From Dipteris shenzhenensis (Eukaryota; Polypodiophyta; Polypodiopsida; Gleicheniales), in assembly GCA_047967505.1 (NCBI GenBank), contig CM106540.1: a DNA stretch of 64,000 nucleotides. One strand, 5' to 3'. The position numbers were made by a program, and so were the translations under genes. The notes under the pieces are model-generated. The model searched no databases, was not told where the DNA came from, and saw only the letters and a list, made by a program, of their open reading frames with translations. Within the stretch, counting starts at the first letter, position 1. Each line of letters opens with the position of its first letter. Of this stretch, positions 10,400 to 20,564 are shown one piece after another.

Positions 10400-11659
10400 T
10401 AGCGTATCCTCATTTTGGCGCAGGAAGGCTAGCTTCTTGTGACGGACTAGTCGACGATAATCCCTGGTGAGACGTGGGTTGGCCCTAGCGTTTCGCTGGG
10501 TTGTGAGTCGGAGTGTGCGGCGTAATGCTTTGCACTCGTCATCATACCATCTGTTGCAAGGGGTAGAGCCAGCGGGTGGAGGGCGGGTGGACCGGGTAGT
10601 GGAAGGAAAGATGTGGCGGGCTGCATTGTGAAGGGAGTGGGTGATAAGGGTGGCTCGGTGATCTAGAGAGGGTATGGTGCCTATGTGTCTGAGGAGGGAG
10701 GCTAGGTGGGCTGAGTAATCAGGTGAGAGGTTATGATCGAAGTGTATATCATGATAGGTAGTATAGTGCGGGGTGTGGCTGGGAGGGGCTCGGGACGCAA
10801 GTATATGAAAGAAAAGGTAAGTGTGATCGGCTGCTGGGGGTAAGGGTGCAGTGCGGAAGTCAGTGATCTGTGGGGCTAAAGCAGGAGATCCCAGAATATA
10901 GTCGACGACACTGGCTCCTCCGCCATGTGGGAAACATGTGAAACCAGAGGAGGCAGGCCACCGATCTAGTCCATTGTAGATGACCAGATCATGTATACGT
11001 CCAAGGTCCAAAAGAGCCTGCCCATACCTAGTAACGGGAGCGCGACTGTCAGCCGAGGAGCGAGGGAATCCCGAGTCCTCTGTGTCCATCTCAGGTAACA
11101 CGACCGGATCTGAGTGGAAATCCAGGAGTGATGTCTGACGTGCACCTGTCCTTGAGTTGAAATCCCCAACTAGGAGGACCTCTCCGCGTCTGGAGAACTC
11201 CACAATGTCTGAGTAGATATCTAGATAGGGGGATACCCCCGTATCCTGGCGAAGCATCCGTGCGAAATGTGACGTCTCAGGAGGAAAATAGCAGATTGCA
11301 ATAAAGAGGTCGCGTGTGGAGGGGCGTCGGAATCGGAGCCATAGGTAACGGGCATGGGCATCCCGTCTAACCACGGATGTCAAGCTCGTGAGCACTGAGC
11401 GAAGGAGTATTGCAACTCCTCCTGACCCTCGGACCCCCCCAGTATATCTGGTCTCTTCACGGAATACCGACTCCCAGGTATAGCCACTGACCAAGGGGAG
11501 AGGGCGCTCGGGGCTCTCATGTGTCTCCGTATAGAAAACAATGTCGCGTCCAGTGTATGACTCTGAGAAGTTCCCAGGGTCAGACCATAGGGTACCAGTA
11601 CAGTTCCATACGGTGCATGCCAAGGGTACTGTGTGCTGAGTCTGAGTCTCATAGACCAT
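10400..11659 (-). CDS. LINE-1 B ORF2 endonuclease (APE type), C-terminally truncated
   Basis: Open from the ATG at 11,659 for 454 codons; the last ~35 (below about 10,400) are not LINE sequence. It is an APE/exo-endo-phosphatase fold that would nick target DNA. Visible motifs: 'VWNCTGTLWSD' (N19), 'FYTETHE' (E45), 'GGVAILLRS' (80-88), 'LLVGDFNSRTG' (D166, N168), 'VVDYILGSP' (D253) and 'AADHTYLF' (D278, H279). These are the catalytic residues of the family. A basic linker follows, rich in Arg and His (about 300-415). The RT domain is missing. A full LINE ORF2 is usually about 1,000-1,300 residues. Confidence 0.88.
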
Positions 11660-11665
11660 GTCTCC

Positions 11666-12758
11666 CTATTTGGGGGGGGAGTCTGCTACCATGTTTGGAG
11701 TACGTGGTGGGGCTCGGCGGCGGGGGCCAACTAACAGGCGGCCATCTCGGACGACAGCCCACTTCCCCTCCTGACGGGCTACATCTCGCTGCTGAAGCAG
11801 GGTGTGCCGCTCTTCCACTTGCATAGGTGTGAGATCCTCATCCATGAAGATAGTAGGGTGGTCCCGTAGTGTAGCACGCTGCTTGAGTGCTGCAAGTCGA
11901 GCCTGAGTATCCCTGAATCGGATGATGAGTGGCTGTGGGCGCGTGGGGTCTCGTCCTGTGCGCCATGCATGCTCGATCCCATGCTCGACGAGGCCGAGGG
12001 TAGAGGTCACAAAAGCAGTCGCGTCCGCTAAGGGGGTGAGTGAATCTGCGCGGGGGATACCTCGTACTCGGATGTTGAGAGCCTTACTGGCCCTCTGTTC
12101 CTGCTCGGCGATGGTGGTTGAGACTGCTGCTTTGGGTGCCCGTCTCGCAACGTCCACCCATCTGGTAGTCTCTGCAATAGCAGTCTGGATAGTAGCGATC
12201 CACTCCTACCTCTGGTGTAGTGCGTGGGGCCGCTGTGACTGTAGCAGTGAGAGAGACAACCTCCTGACGGAGGTGAGTGATCTCCTGGCGCATGCTTTGA
12301 ATAAGCTGGTCTTGTGCTACGGTGTGATCCCGTAGTCGATGTAGCTCCGCAAAGATGTAATCTATCGTCTCAGGTGGGACCCGGGGGGGTGCGAACTAGG
12401 ACATGGCGTATGGCTGTGGGGGCGTGGGCGATAGGCTAGCTGTATATGGCAGAGGAGTGGAGAAATGTTGCTGGGTGAGGGGAAGGGGGGACATAAGAGT
12501 GGTGGAGACAGAAGGAAGCTGTGTGGGGGGTGAGGGACTGTGACCCTCTCCTGTGGGGGGCAGGCTGAGTGGTACAGTGGTGGGGGGGGCAGTGATTGGA
12601 GTAGAGATGATGGTTGCGGGAGAAAGAACTGCATTGGTGTCCATTGCACCCGATGTTTTCAGGGCTGGTTGGCTGTCAATTGCTAATCCACTCCTGGAGA
12701 TGCGCTTTGTGATCTCTCCCACAATTGGCTTCGGAGACTGTTTGGGTTTGTGGGCCAT
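11666..12758 (-). pseudogene. LINE-1 B ORF1, one stop and one frameshift
   Basis: Starts at the ATG 12,758-12,756. About 120 residues rich in Pro, Ser and Thr lead to an in-frame TAG (12,398-12,396). The same frame continues 'FAELHRLRDHTVAQDQLIQ' and a short coiled coil, 'MRQEITHLRQEVVSL' (12,293). After a shift near 12.2 kb the frame ending at 11,666 carries 'ASKALNIRVRGIPRAD' (RRM-like), 'HAWRTGRD', 'PLIIRFRD' and 'IFMDEDLTPMQVEERHTL' (C-terminal domain). This is the normal layout of a LINE ORF1 RNA chaperone. It lies directly upstream of ORF2 and was probably translated from the same RNA. Confidence 0.82.
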
Positions 12759-12884
12759 TGTAGGACTTGTTCAAGTGCACGATTTCCAGGGGAGGCAGAT
12801 CTTGTTCAGCATTGCTGTAGGGGTGCGCAGGCCTGCGCAAGGCCAGTGGCAAGCCAAGGCTTGCAGCAGACAAGGGCCCTCAGA

Positions 12885-13380
12885 CCACGGGAAGGCTGCG
12901 GGAGGGTGTGGGGTAGAGGCTACGGGAGGGGGGGTGGTGCAGAGGCTGCGGGAGGGGGGGGAGTAGAGTGGAGCTACGGGAGGGGGGGGGGCAGAGTAGA
13001 GCTACGGGAGGGGGGCAGAGTAGAGCTACAGGAGAGGGGGGGGCTGAGCGACGAGGGAGGGGGCGAGCGACGAGGGAGGGGGAGGCTGAGCGACGAGGGG
13101 GAGGGGGCTGAGCGACGAGGGGGTGGGAGGCGGGGGGGCTGAGCGACGAGGGAAGGGGAGGCTGAGCGACAAGGGAGGGGGCTGAGCGGCGGTGAGGGGG
13201 AGGGAGTTGAGCGGCGGTGAGGGGAGGGAGCTGAGCGGCGAGGGGGGGAGAGACGAGGGAGGGGGAGGTTGAGCGACGAGGGAGGGGTGAGGGGAGGGAG
13301 CTGAGCGGCGAGGGGAGGAACGACGAGGGAGAGCGGCGAGGGGAGCGGCGAGGAGAGAGAGGGAGAGGGACGGAGAGGAA
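12885..13380. repeat. G-rich minisatellite (units near 20-25 bp)
   Basis: Two related arrays. At 12,900-13,030 are repeats of the type GAGCTACGGGAGGGGGGG. At 13,040-13,340 are repeats of GGGCTGAGCGACGAGGGAGG and GAGCTGAGCGGCGAGGGG. G-runs of four or more are frequent on the plus strand. Open frames on either strand are by-products of the composition. Confidence 0.75.
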
Positions 13381-13382
13381 GA

Positions 13383-13385
<3 letters not shown>

Positions 13386-13429
<44 letters not shown>

Positions 13430-13469
13430 GGAGAGAGAGAGCCAGAGAGAGAGGGAGAGCGAGATAGAA

Positions 13470-13523
<54 letters not shown>

Positions 13524-13539
13524 GCCAAGGGAGGGAGAA

Positions 13540-13590
<51 letters not shown>

Positions 13591-13646
13591 CCGATATATC
13601 TATGTAGAGAGAGACAGAGAGAGAGAAACGGAGGGAGAGGGAGGAA

Positions 13647-13690
<44 letters not shown>
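13386..13690. repeat. (GA)n microsatellite, imperfect, about 300 bp
   Basis: Almost pure GA dinucleotides with small interruptions, including a CCGATATATCTATGTA insert near 13,590. It abuts a gypsy fragment on the right with no spacer. The Ser-Leu repeat frames on the minus strand are not genes. Confidence 0.95.
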
Positions 13691-13693
<3 letters not shown>

Positions 13694-14072
13694 CATGTAA
13701 CATATTCATGAATATCATTTTTCATCTTTGGCCAAAAGAAATCACGCTTTACAAGCTCATATGTCTTTTCAAGTCCTGGATGTTTTGCACATGGGCTATC
13801 ATGGCATTGATGGATGATCTTGTGTCGGAGATCATTCAAATTAGGTATCTACTATCTTGCTATAAATTTTCAGCATACCATCATGTATGGTATATCTTGC
13901 ATATGTATGGCCTTCCCTAGATGCTAGGTTATCTATAACCCTGGATTTTATCACAATAGCCTTAGGCCAAAGGCTCTAAACATACTTGTCCACTTTTTCA
14001 GTTTCCCCGACTTTAGTCATTAGAATGATTTCTAATACTGTGAAACTCATATTATGCATGATGTGACATATT
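13691..14072 (-). mobile_element. Ty3/gypsy fragment, pre-integrase region
   Basis: About 380 bases align closely by eye with 20,190-20,565 of the complete gypsy element. They cover the end of RNase H, the linker and the start of the integrase zinc finger, e.g. CATATTCATGAATATCATTT and AGCCTTAGGCCAAAGGCTCT. The fragment carries stops and has no LTR. It sits directly against the (GA)n tract. Confidence 0.85.
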
Positions 14073-15000
14073 ATTAGGGGGTTTCCATATTTCGAGCAAA
14101 AACCCCCGAGCGACGAGCGGACAAAAGGTAGGAGGGGTCTAAATATATAGGCTCTAGTCATTTTTGGGGAGCAAAAAATTCCAAATTATTTTAAGAAATA
14201 TGTAAGTAAATATGAAACATTGATAAATAGATATGGATATAAATATACCTTTATATAATATACATATATAATGTCTAAGTGGTGACTTATTTTATGACTT
14301 TCAAAAATCCTTTCTTTTCCTTTCACCATTGCTTGGATCATGAAATTTTTCTCTGGATGACCTAAGAAAAATAAATAGTACCTTTTTAATAGACCCTCTA
14401 AATGTATTTTGCCAGAGGAATATGGTTTGAAGAGCTTACCCCAACCCTATTCCGCCGGCGAAATACCCTTGGAGAGCCTACACAGAAGGGGTCATAACTT
14501 TTGCTCCTTAGCTCAGATTGAGGAGCCGTAAAAAGGAAAAATGTTCAAAATTTAATGATCTATGCAATGGTAGGCTTAAAATTATACTTTTTATAGTTAT
14601 AAAAGAGAAAAATTAAAAATTTCAAGATGTATATGAGAGTTACAACTTCTCCCTAATTCATATTATGGTAGGAAGGAGTTCAGTAGAGACCACAGTTCCT
14701 TAAAAGTACTTAGGTTTAGAGAATTGGGAATATTTTTAAAATCCTTACCTTGCCTTTCCATATTTGATAATGTATTAGAGATTAATTTATGATTGATTAT
14801 AATGGCTTCAAGTATGAGGTTTTTTATATCTTTTTCCTTCTCATCCAAGGAATATGGTATACATTGTTATATGAGAGCTTCAAATATGGGATTACTAAAG
14901 ATTAGGGAAAGTATTTTAAATTGATTGAATTACCATAATACTCAAAAGACAGTATGGTAGGGAGGCATTTATAGGAGTTTCTAAAGTGTTTACTATTTGT
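14073..15000. other. AT-rich stretch, no gene recognised
   Basis: No coding homology on either strand. The phrases 'GGGGTCATAACTTTTGCTCC' and 'TTCAAAATTTAATGATC' (14.48-14.56 kb) resemble wording common in plant gypsy LTRs, so this may be LTR debris. There is no matching second copy in the window. Confidence 0.35.
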
Positions 15001-15210
15001 TCATATATAGATGATGTTCTCTAAAATGAGGGTTATAATGAAAAATAAGTAAGTATATGGTTCCATGAATGAGAAATTAAGTAAGAATTGTATATTCCTT
15101 TGAGAAAGCATAGTCAGGAGTTCCACACACCAATCCCAATGGTGCACCATATGAAACGATGCATTAGAATCTAGGTACCACTCGCTATCAAAAGTTGAGT
15201 CTCTAGACAT
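15001..15210 (-). pseudogene. Copia protease remnant
   Basis: The minus-strand frame from 15,210 reads 'FDSEWYLDSNASFHM', the copia gag/protease junction signature (WYLDSGASxHM) with the active Asp kept and Gly changed to Asn. The homology is lost after about 40 residues. It is an isolated scrap of a second copia element. Confidence 0.7.
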
Positions 15211-15469
15211 GAGAAAAAACCCTTCTTATGTTTCTTTTTACTATTAAAGTTGTCCAATCCAAATCTAGTGCTGGGATCTATCTGATTCTTGTTTCTTGGG
15301 CTGCTCTTGGCTGCATATGGACAATCCGATTACGTGGCCATTCTGGGCGATGTGTGGTCCAATCTTGGCAAATGGACATTGTATGTCATCTGTGGCACAA
15401 TGTTGCCACATGGCCCCATGGGCTATTGTGTGAGATAGGCTTGTTGACAAATCCTAAGCCAAACCCTGA

Positions 15470-15810
15470 AATAAAGATTCTGGCTGAAGACAAAGATGAA
15501 GCTGAGGACAAAGGTGAAGACAAAGCTAGCTTGAAGGCTGCTGTCAAGACTGAAGATGAAGTCAATGCGGAGGTCAAGTATAATGCTGAGGCCAAAGATG
15601 AGGCCTAGGCTGAGGCTGAAGATGAATGATAGGCCGGATGAGGCCGAAGACGAAATGGAGGCTAAAGTCAATGCCAAACTGAGATGTAAGTTGAGGCAAA
15701 AGACAAGGGAGAGGTTAAAGAGGAGCCTGGATATAAAGGCAATGCGAAAGGTACCTAATGATGAAGCCATGGACAAGGGTAAAGATGAAGGTGAAGATGA
15801 CACATGTGCC
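15470..15810 (+). repeat. Purine-rich degenerate repeat encoding Lys/Glu/Asp/Ala
   Basis: Variations on GCTGAAGATGAAG repeat for about 340 bases, giving 'AEDKDEAEDKGEDKA'-like frames (15,228-15,608 and 15,556-15,837). No start context, domain or conserved neighbour supports a real protein. It could be a decayed low-complexity exon or a simple minisatellite. Confidence 0.5.
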
Positions 15811-15839
15811 CAAATCCCTACAATAACTTCACAATAGGA

Positions 15840-16855
15840 TGACCTGTAGGATTTATTTTTCTGTTTCCTCTTAATGTCATTATAATAGAATTTTGTGGGC
15901 CTGAGGCTCTTCATGTAGTTCTTATGAAATCACAATGCCTTTAGCTCTACCTTGCTGTAACCACTTCATTTGTAGTGGATCTCATCAAAGTGCAACAAAC
16001 CCTCATCATCCATCCCGCCCTGAAAGAAAACAGAGGAGGCATTGTAGACTGTGGTGTCCTGAGTTCTCCCCTAAATACATGGGTAGAACCCGAAATGTAC
16101 ACACAAAACTGAATTGCTGCAATAGAATGCTGGCCACAATATGCACACTCTGATAATGCAGCAACTAAGTACTTTAATACAATGAATGCACATACACAGC
16201 ACAAGCTAACTGAGGAGGTGAAGAGGTGTGGGGACCAAGCCACCCTCAATACTTGAATCTGATTGGCTGCCTTAAGAGAGTGTGAGGTGGTGAGTTCATG
16301 CATGTGACACGTGGCAAAGACACCAGGTTAGACCAATGACATGGTACCATATGGCACCCTTCTCCTCCACCATGGGATGCATGTGGGGGTATGCCACCTC
16401 ATGTGGCCCCTTAAATCTCGAACCATCTAGTCATGACATAGTGTCATAGGTGGTCTGTCTAGGACTAAGGTATGACTACCAATCAAATAAAGCTTTAATA
16501 ATCCTTATTACTAATCAACACAAGGGTGAACCAGTAAACTAATACATAGTTCATCACTCAATTTTCCAACTTCCCCTCCAAGCACTCTTTCATATATTAG
16601 GTAACTACATACAAGAGTAAGTGTTGACCAAGTTGAAACCTTGTTTACGTAATAGAAGAAATTCTAAGAAGACCTGGAAAGACTCTTGATGTGTCGAGCA
16701 CATTGTGCTGTAATGTTGCTCCATATGCCAATTGTAGACATGTACGGTTCCCAACATGTAGGGATACTTTTGATATGCAATAATGTGTGCATTACTTTGA
16801 GATGTTTAAAACTCTCTCTCTTGTACTTTCTTTAAGGCAATGATTGTGTCATCAG
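15840..16855. other. No gene recognised; lies upstream of first visible kinase exon
   Basis: I see no histidine-box exon, tRNA or transposon domain here. If the kinase gene extends to the left, this is intronic. Confidence 0.4.
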
Positions 16856-16974
16856 TCAGTCATATCCTCAAACTTTTTGAGCTGTGCAATTGGCAGCAAT
16901 GGCGTCAAATTCACTCATAGAGGTACAGTTGGGGTCATCTTGCATGCAATATGGTCTTCATCAGATGACAAAAG
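16856..16974 (+). CDS. HK5: Kinase exon a: N-box of the ATP-binding domain
   Basis: Encodes 'VISSNFLS' and 'SNGVKFTHRGTVGV', the N-box with the Asn (codon 16,898-16,900) that coordinates Mg-ATP. Five residues (CAIGS) separate the two halves relative to the usual pattern. The acceptor is uncertain: AG at 16,854-16,855 gives the long form, while AG at 16,895-16,896 would start just before the Asn codon. The donor AAAAG|GTTGGT at 16,974/16,975 leaves phase 2 and joins perfectly to the next exon (Lys-Arg-Ser-Glu). Confidence 0.75.
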
Positions 16975-17160
16975 GTTGGTTCTGTTTGTATTGAAACTCT
17001 ATGGAGTCATATTCCAATTGTCGGCAGTGACTTCCAAAACATGGCAGTAAATTAATGAACGTCATGGAGTTTGTTGGAACTAGTTATTACTCATGCTCTC
17101 TGGCCCCTCAAAACAAGCTTTCTGGCATCATAAAGTCTCAGCTTCAGAATTTTTATACAG

Positions 17161-17237
17161 ATCTGAAAGACATGATGAAGAAGATGATGTAATAGTACTT
17201 CAGTGTGATGTCTTTGACACCGGCATCGGAATCCCTG
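17161..17237 (+). CDS. HK5: Kinase exon b: G1 box
   Basis: Acceptor TTATACAG|A, donor CCTG|GTAAGTG. It encodes an acidic loop, 'SERHDEEDD', then 'VLQCDVFDTGIGIP', the DxGxGIP G1 motif of GHKL ATPases. The phase 1 donor (codon G|AT) gives Asp at the joint with the next exon. Confidence 0.88.
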
Positions 17238-17393
17238 GTAAGTGATCAGTGTCTAATGCACCTTGAACAAGGATGGCCATCTCTCTGAAGTCTCAACGTG
17301 GAGTGCTGATATGTTTTGCAATTGAATTTTTAATTCCATTATCTCATGGTACGAGCTGCATCAACCTGGATGCATTTTCATTTTTGATTGTAG

Positions 17394-17497
17394 ATAAAGC
17401 ACTTCCAAATCTGTTCAGTAAATATATGCAAGCAAGGACTGATCATGCAAGAAAGTATGGTGGCACTGGGCTTGGACTTGCAATTTCCAAACAGCTG
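17394..17497 (+). CDS. HK5: Kinase exon c: F and G2 boxes
   Basis: Acceptor TTGTAG|AT, donor CAGCTG|GTAGGT. It encodes '[18 protein letters not shown]' (F box) and '[16 protein letters not shown]' (ATP-lid G2 box). The phase 0 donor opens a 19.1-kb intron. Reading past the donor gives unrelated residues before a stop, confirming the exon end. Confidence 0.92.
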
Positions 17498-17499
17498 GT

Positions 17500-18003
17500 A
17501 GGTTTTCCAATGTTCTGGTGCTCACATACCACAGAAACTGTCCTATGATGTTGTGTGTATATATTTGTGCTCTTTGGTGTAATAAGAAACCCTTGTAACA
17601 TTTATATATATTTTTTCAACTTGCAATATGGATTAAGATGTTCAGATTTGTTTTATTCCAATTTGCAAGCCTTTCAGGATGTTGGCTAGATGAGCAAAAT
17701 ATGAAAGTAGTCCCTGCCTTATGCATATCAAATCTGACATTCTTGCGTACGTCCTAGGGTAAAAGGCCTCTTCTGATTTTGGAGGTCCGCTCATGGTCAG
17801 TGGTCACCTCCCTGGATGCTGTAATAGGCTGGAAAATGCAAAAAATCTAGCCATGAAATACATTGTATGCATGGCAATGAGAGGGCCAAAAATCCATGGT
17901 TGAGGTGGCGAGCTCTCCTTTGTGCCAACCCCTCAGTAGGATGCCCGGATAGTGCATTAGATAGAATTTTGTGCACAGTCCATTATGGACAGTATAATAA
18001 AAT
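17500..18003. other. No gene recognised (intron)
   Basis: Ordinary AT-rich intronic DNA without recognisable domains or repeats. Confidence 0.4.
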
Positions 18004-18010
18004 GGGAAAG

Positions 18011-18537
18011 CAGGATAATGGGAGCACTTGGCATTGCGAAGAGTGGGGGAATATATTGCACAAAAGGGGAGTGAGCATGGGTAGCAAGGGGAATAGGAGG
18101 AGGAGACTCTTCAAAGTGGAGAAAAGGCATGGACAGCAAGGGGTAAAGCAAGAGGATTTGAAGGTCAAGAAGAGGGACAAATTACAAGAATATCAATGAA
18201 TAATAGTATTAATTGGCTCCTCACATGCACAAGGTCAGATGAAGAATCCTCCTCATGGGCACAAAGCAGGATAATGGGAGCACTTGGCATTGCGAAGAGT
18301 GGGGGAATATATTGCACAAAAGGGGAGTGAGCATGGGTAGCAAGGGGAATAGGAGGAGGAGACTCTTCAAAGTGGAGAAAAGGCATGGACAGCAAGGGGT
18401 AAAGCAAGAGGATTTGAAGGTCAAGAAGAGGGACAAATTACAAGAATATCAATGAATAATAGTGGGTCTCCCCCCCCATTAATTGGCTCCTCACATGCAC
18501 AAGGTCAGATGAAGAATCCTCCTCATGGGCACAAAGT
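18011..18537 (+). repeat. Recent tandem duplication, 256-bp offset
   Basis: Bases 18,011-18,206 and 18,267-18,462 are identical by eye (196 bases). The following 58-base block at 18,209-18,266 recurs at 18,479-18,536 after a small C-rich insertion (GGGTCTCCCCCCCC). It lies 30 bases from the gypsy element's left LTR. The predicted 66- and 110-codon frames inside are not supported as genes. Confidence 0.9.
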
Positions 18538-18566
18538 CAGATTCAATAATTGTGTGTGACACCCAT

Positions 18567-19032
18567 TGATATGTTCCTCTTTAATCTCTCTTGTGTCTCG
18601 TCGATTCACAGGTAAGACAAAATCACAGGCGCTGGCATCGTATTTTTCCTCCCAGCCTCTCTCGTGGATTGCATGCAACACAAAGATACGTAATTTCATT
18701 CCTTCATGCTTATCCACAAGCCCACAATTCCCTAGATGGTTCCCTCCTGCCACATGTCAACATTTTAGACCTTTAGCTTGGTACACCATTTACCCCTCTC
18801 TTGGGGCACAATTAAAACATTTGCCCCTTGGCATTCTCACACATTTAGGTGCACCTAGGCCTGAGCACTCAGAACCACCTAGTCGATGCCAATACACCAT
18901 CACCTAGGACCTTGGCAGTTACTTGCCTTGACCATTTTATTTACGCACATAAAATATTACAAAAGTCGATCATCTAAGGGAAAATGCCCACTGATCTTTC
19001 CGAGGTCATGCTATCTCGGCTAGAGCATAACA
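18567..19032 (-). repeat. Gypsy 3' LTR
   Basis: 466 bp, starting TGTTATGCTC and ending GAACATATCA on the minus strand. It matches the other LTR over its whole length. Confidence 0.95.
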
Positions 19033-19046
19033 TTCCTTCCCTCTTC
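19033..19046 (-). other. Gypsy polypurine tract
   Basis: AAGAGGGAAGGAA on the minus strand, directly before the 3' LTR's TGTTATG; the expected plus-strand primer. Confidence 0.88.
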
Positions 19047-19446
19047 AAGCATCAGCGTCCTCGATGATGAAATCTGGGAACACTCTCCGTAGTTGGTATA
19101 CGGATTTCCAGGTAGCTTCCAATAGAGGTAGACCATGCCATGCAACCAACACCGTGGGTATCTTCCGATTGCGTACTTGCATTGTACCTCAGTCCATGAG
19201 TCTTGTTGGTTTGCGTCTTGCATTATCCTCTATCTCCTGAAACAAAACAACACCTTCGATTAGTGAGTCACCTGTATGCAAAAATTTCTTTAAACGAGAA
19301 ACATGAAACACTGGGTGCACCTTACACCCCGGTGGCAATTCTAATTTATAGGCTATCTTGCCTATTCTTTTTAGAATTAACCATGGCCCACAATATCGAG
19401 GTGATAACTTAGAACACTCTCCTGCAGTCAAAGACTTAGAGTGCAA
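19047..19446 (-). pseudogene. Gypsy integrase C-terminus and chromodomain
   Basis: The frame from 19,446 reads 'KLSPRYCGPWLILKRIGKIA' and 'GCKVHPVFHVSRLKKF', the GPY/F module of gypsy integrase. After a frameshift near 19.2 kb the minus strand gives 'VRNRKIPTVLVAWHGLPLLE', 'ATW' and 'VFPDFIIEDADA', a chromodomain-like end that in chromoviruses directs integration towards heterochromatin. Aromatic cage residues look partly changed (V for the usual Y or I, H for K). Confidence 0.75.
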
Positions 19447-20564
19447 AGGAACTCTGAGAAAAAATTTTTCTCCTTAAATTCTCTAGTGGATCGGCTTTCA
19501 TCCGCATACGCCTTAGCTCTATCCATAGCTTGGCGGATGTTAGCTCTCGCAAGTGCTAGCATCTCCCGCATCTGAACCACAAAGTTCGCGGCACTAGGCA
19601 CTTTCTGAGGTATTCCAACTATAGTTGGATTCGCTGGTCTATAACCATAGTTCAGTTCAAACGGACTGAACCCTGTAAAGGAATGTTTTCTATCATTGTA
19701 GGCAAACTCTAACAATGGCAACCATTTGTCCCAGGTATGTTGCCTCAATGACACGTATGCTCTAAGCATGTCCTCTAAAATTTGGTTGATTCTTTCCGTC
19801 TAACCATCCGTTTCTGGATGATCCCCACTACTCATTCCCAACTCAGTTCTTAGTGTCTCAAATACCGTAGTCCAAAAATGACTGGTAAATTTGACATCTC
19901 TGTCTGACACTATGGATTTGGGTAATCCATGCAGACGAAATATATGTCTAATAAACAAATCCGCCACTTGCGGGATACTAGCAGATTCTCTAGTTGGAAT
20001 GAAGTGAGCCATCTTGGTAAGACGATCAACCACCACAAGGATAGAATCATATCCACCTTGTGTCGTAGGCAGCCCTACAATAAAGTCCATGGAAATGCTC
20101 CCCCACTTACTTAGTGGTATCTCCAAGGGCTGTAAAAGTCCGGGTGGCTTCACCCGCTCTGCCTTACTTACCTGACACGAAAAACAACGTGTCACATATT
20201 CATGAATATGCTTTTTCATCTTTGGCCAAAAGAAATCTCGCTTCACGAGATCATATGTCTTCTCGACTCCTGGATGTCCCGCACATGGGCTATCATGGCA
20301 TTGTCGAATGACTCTCTGCCTGAGATCATTCTGACTAGGTACTACTACCTTGCCATTTCTTTTCAGCATACCATCCCTTATGGCATATCTTGCATAAGTT
20401 TGGCCTTTTCTGGATGCCAGGTCATCCTTTTCCCCGGGTTTTAACACATGAGCCTTAGGCCAAAGGCTCTGGACGAACTCGTCCACCTTTTCAGTTTCTC
20501 TAATCTCGGCCATTAGAGCACTCTCTAACAGCGTGAAACTCATGTTATGCATAATGTGTGACAA
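19428..20564 (-). pseudogene. Gypsy integrase
   Basis: Reading leftwards from 20,564: the zinc-binding H2C2 segment ('CHDSPCAGHPGVEKT', 'CFSCQVSKAE'), then the core with 'SMDFIVGLP' (first Asp), 'VSDRDVKFTSHFW' (second Asp) and, across a TAG at 19,800-19,802, 'TERINQILEDMLRAY' (catalytic Glu). The usual sequence is DGQTER, so Gln became a stop. 'WLPLLEFAYNDRKHSFTGFS' and 'PFELNYGYRP' follow. The enzyme would insert element DNA. Confidence 0.93.

Larger units (their letters stand above)
10107..12800 (-). mobile_element. LINE-1 copy B: internally deleted element lacking reverse transcriptase
   Basis: Minus strand. ORF1 (12,758-11,666) is followed 7 bases later by ORF2 (from 11,659), whose endonuclease is intact. 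Homology to ORF2 ends near 10,400, before any RT motif. After a further ~220 bases the family 3' end motif (TTAATAGAGAC at 10,156-10,146) leads into a (TC)n tail at 10,145-10,107. The copy therefore keeps both ends but lacks about 2.5 kb of RT and C-terminal region present in copy A. Confidence 0.85.

Noticed and set aside
12974-13718. Long Ser/Leu-rich open frames on the minus strand
   Set aside because: They are readings of (GA)n and a G-rich minisatellite; no start context, domain or codon pattern beyond the repeat.
15228-15837. Acidic/basic repeat protein gene
   Set aside because: Frames break repeatedly inside a purine-rich repeat; no support beyond composition.
13900-16855. Search for the phospho-His (H-box) exon of the kinase
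   Set aside because: No SHE(L/I)RTPL-like reading on the plus strand; I do not claim an exon here.
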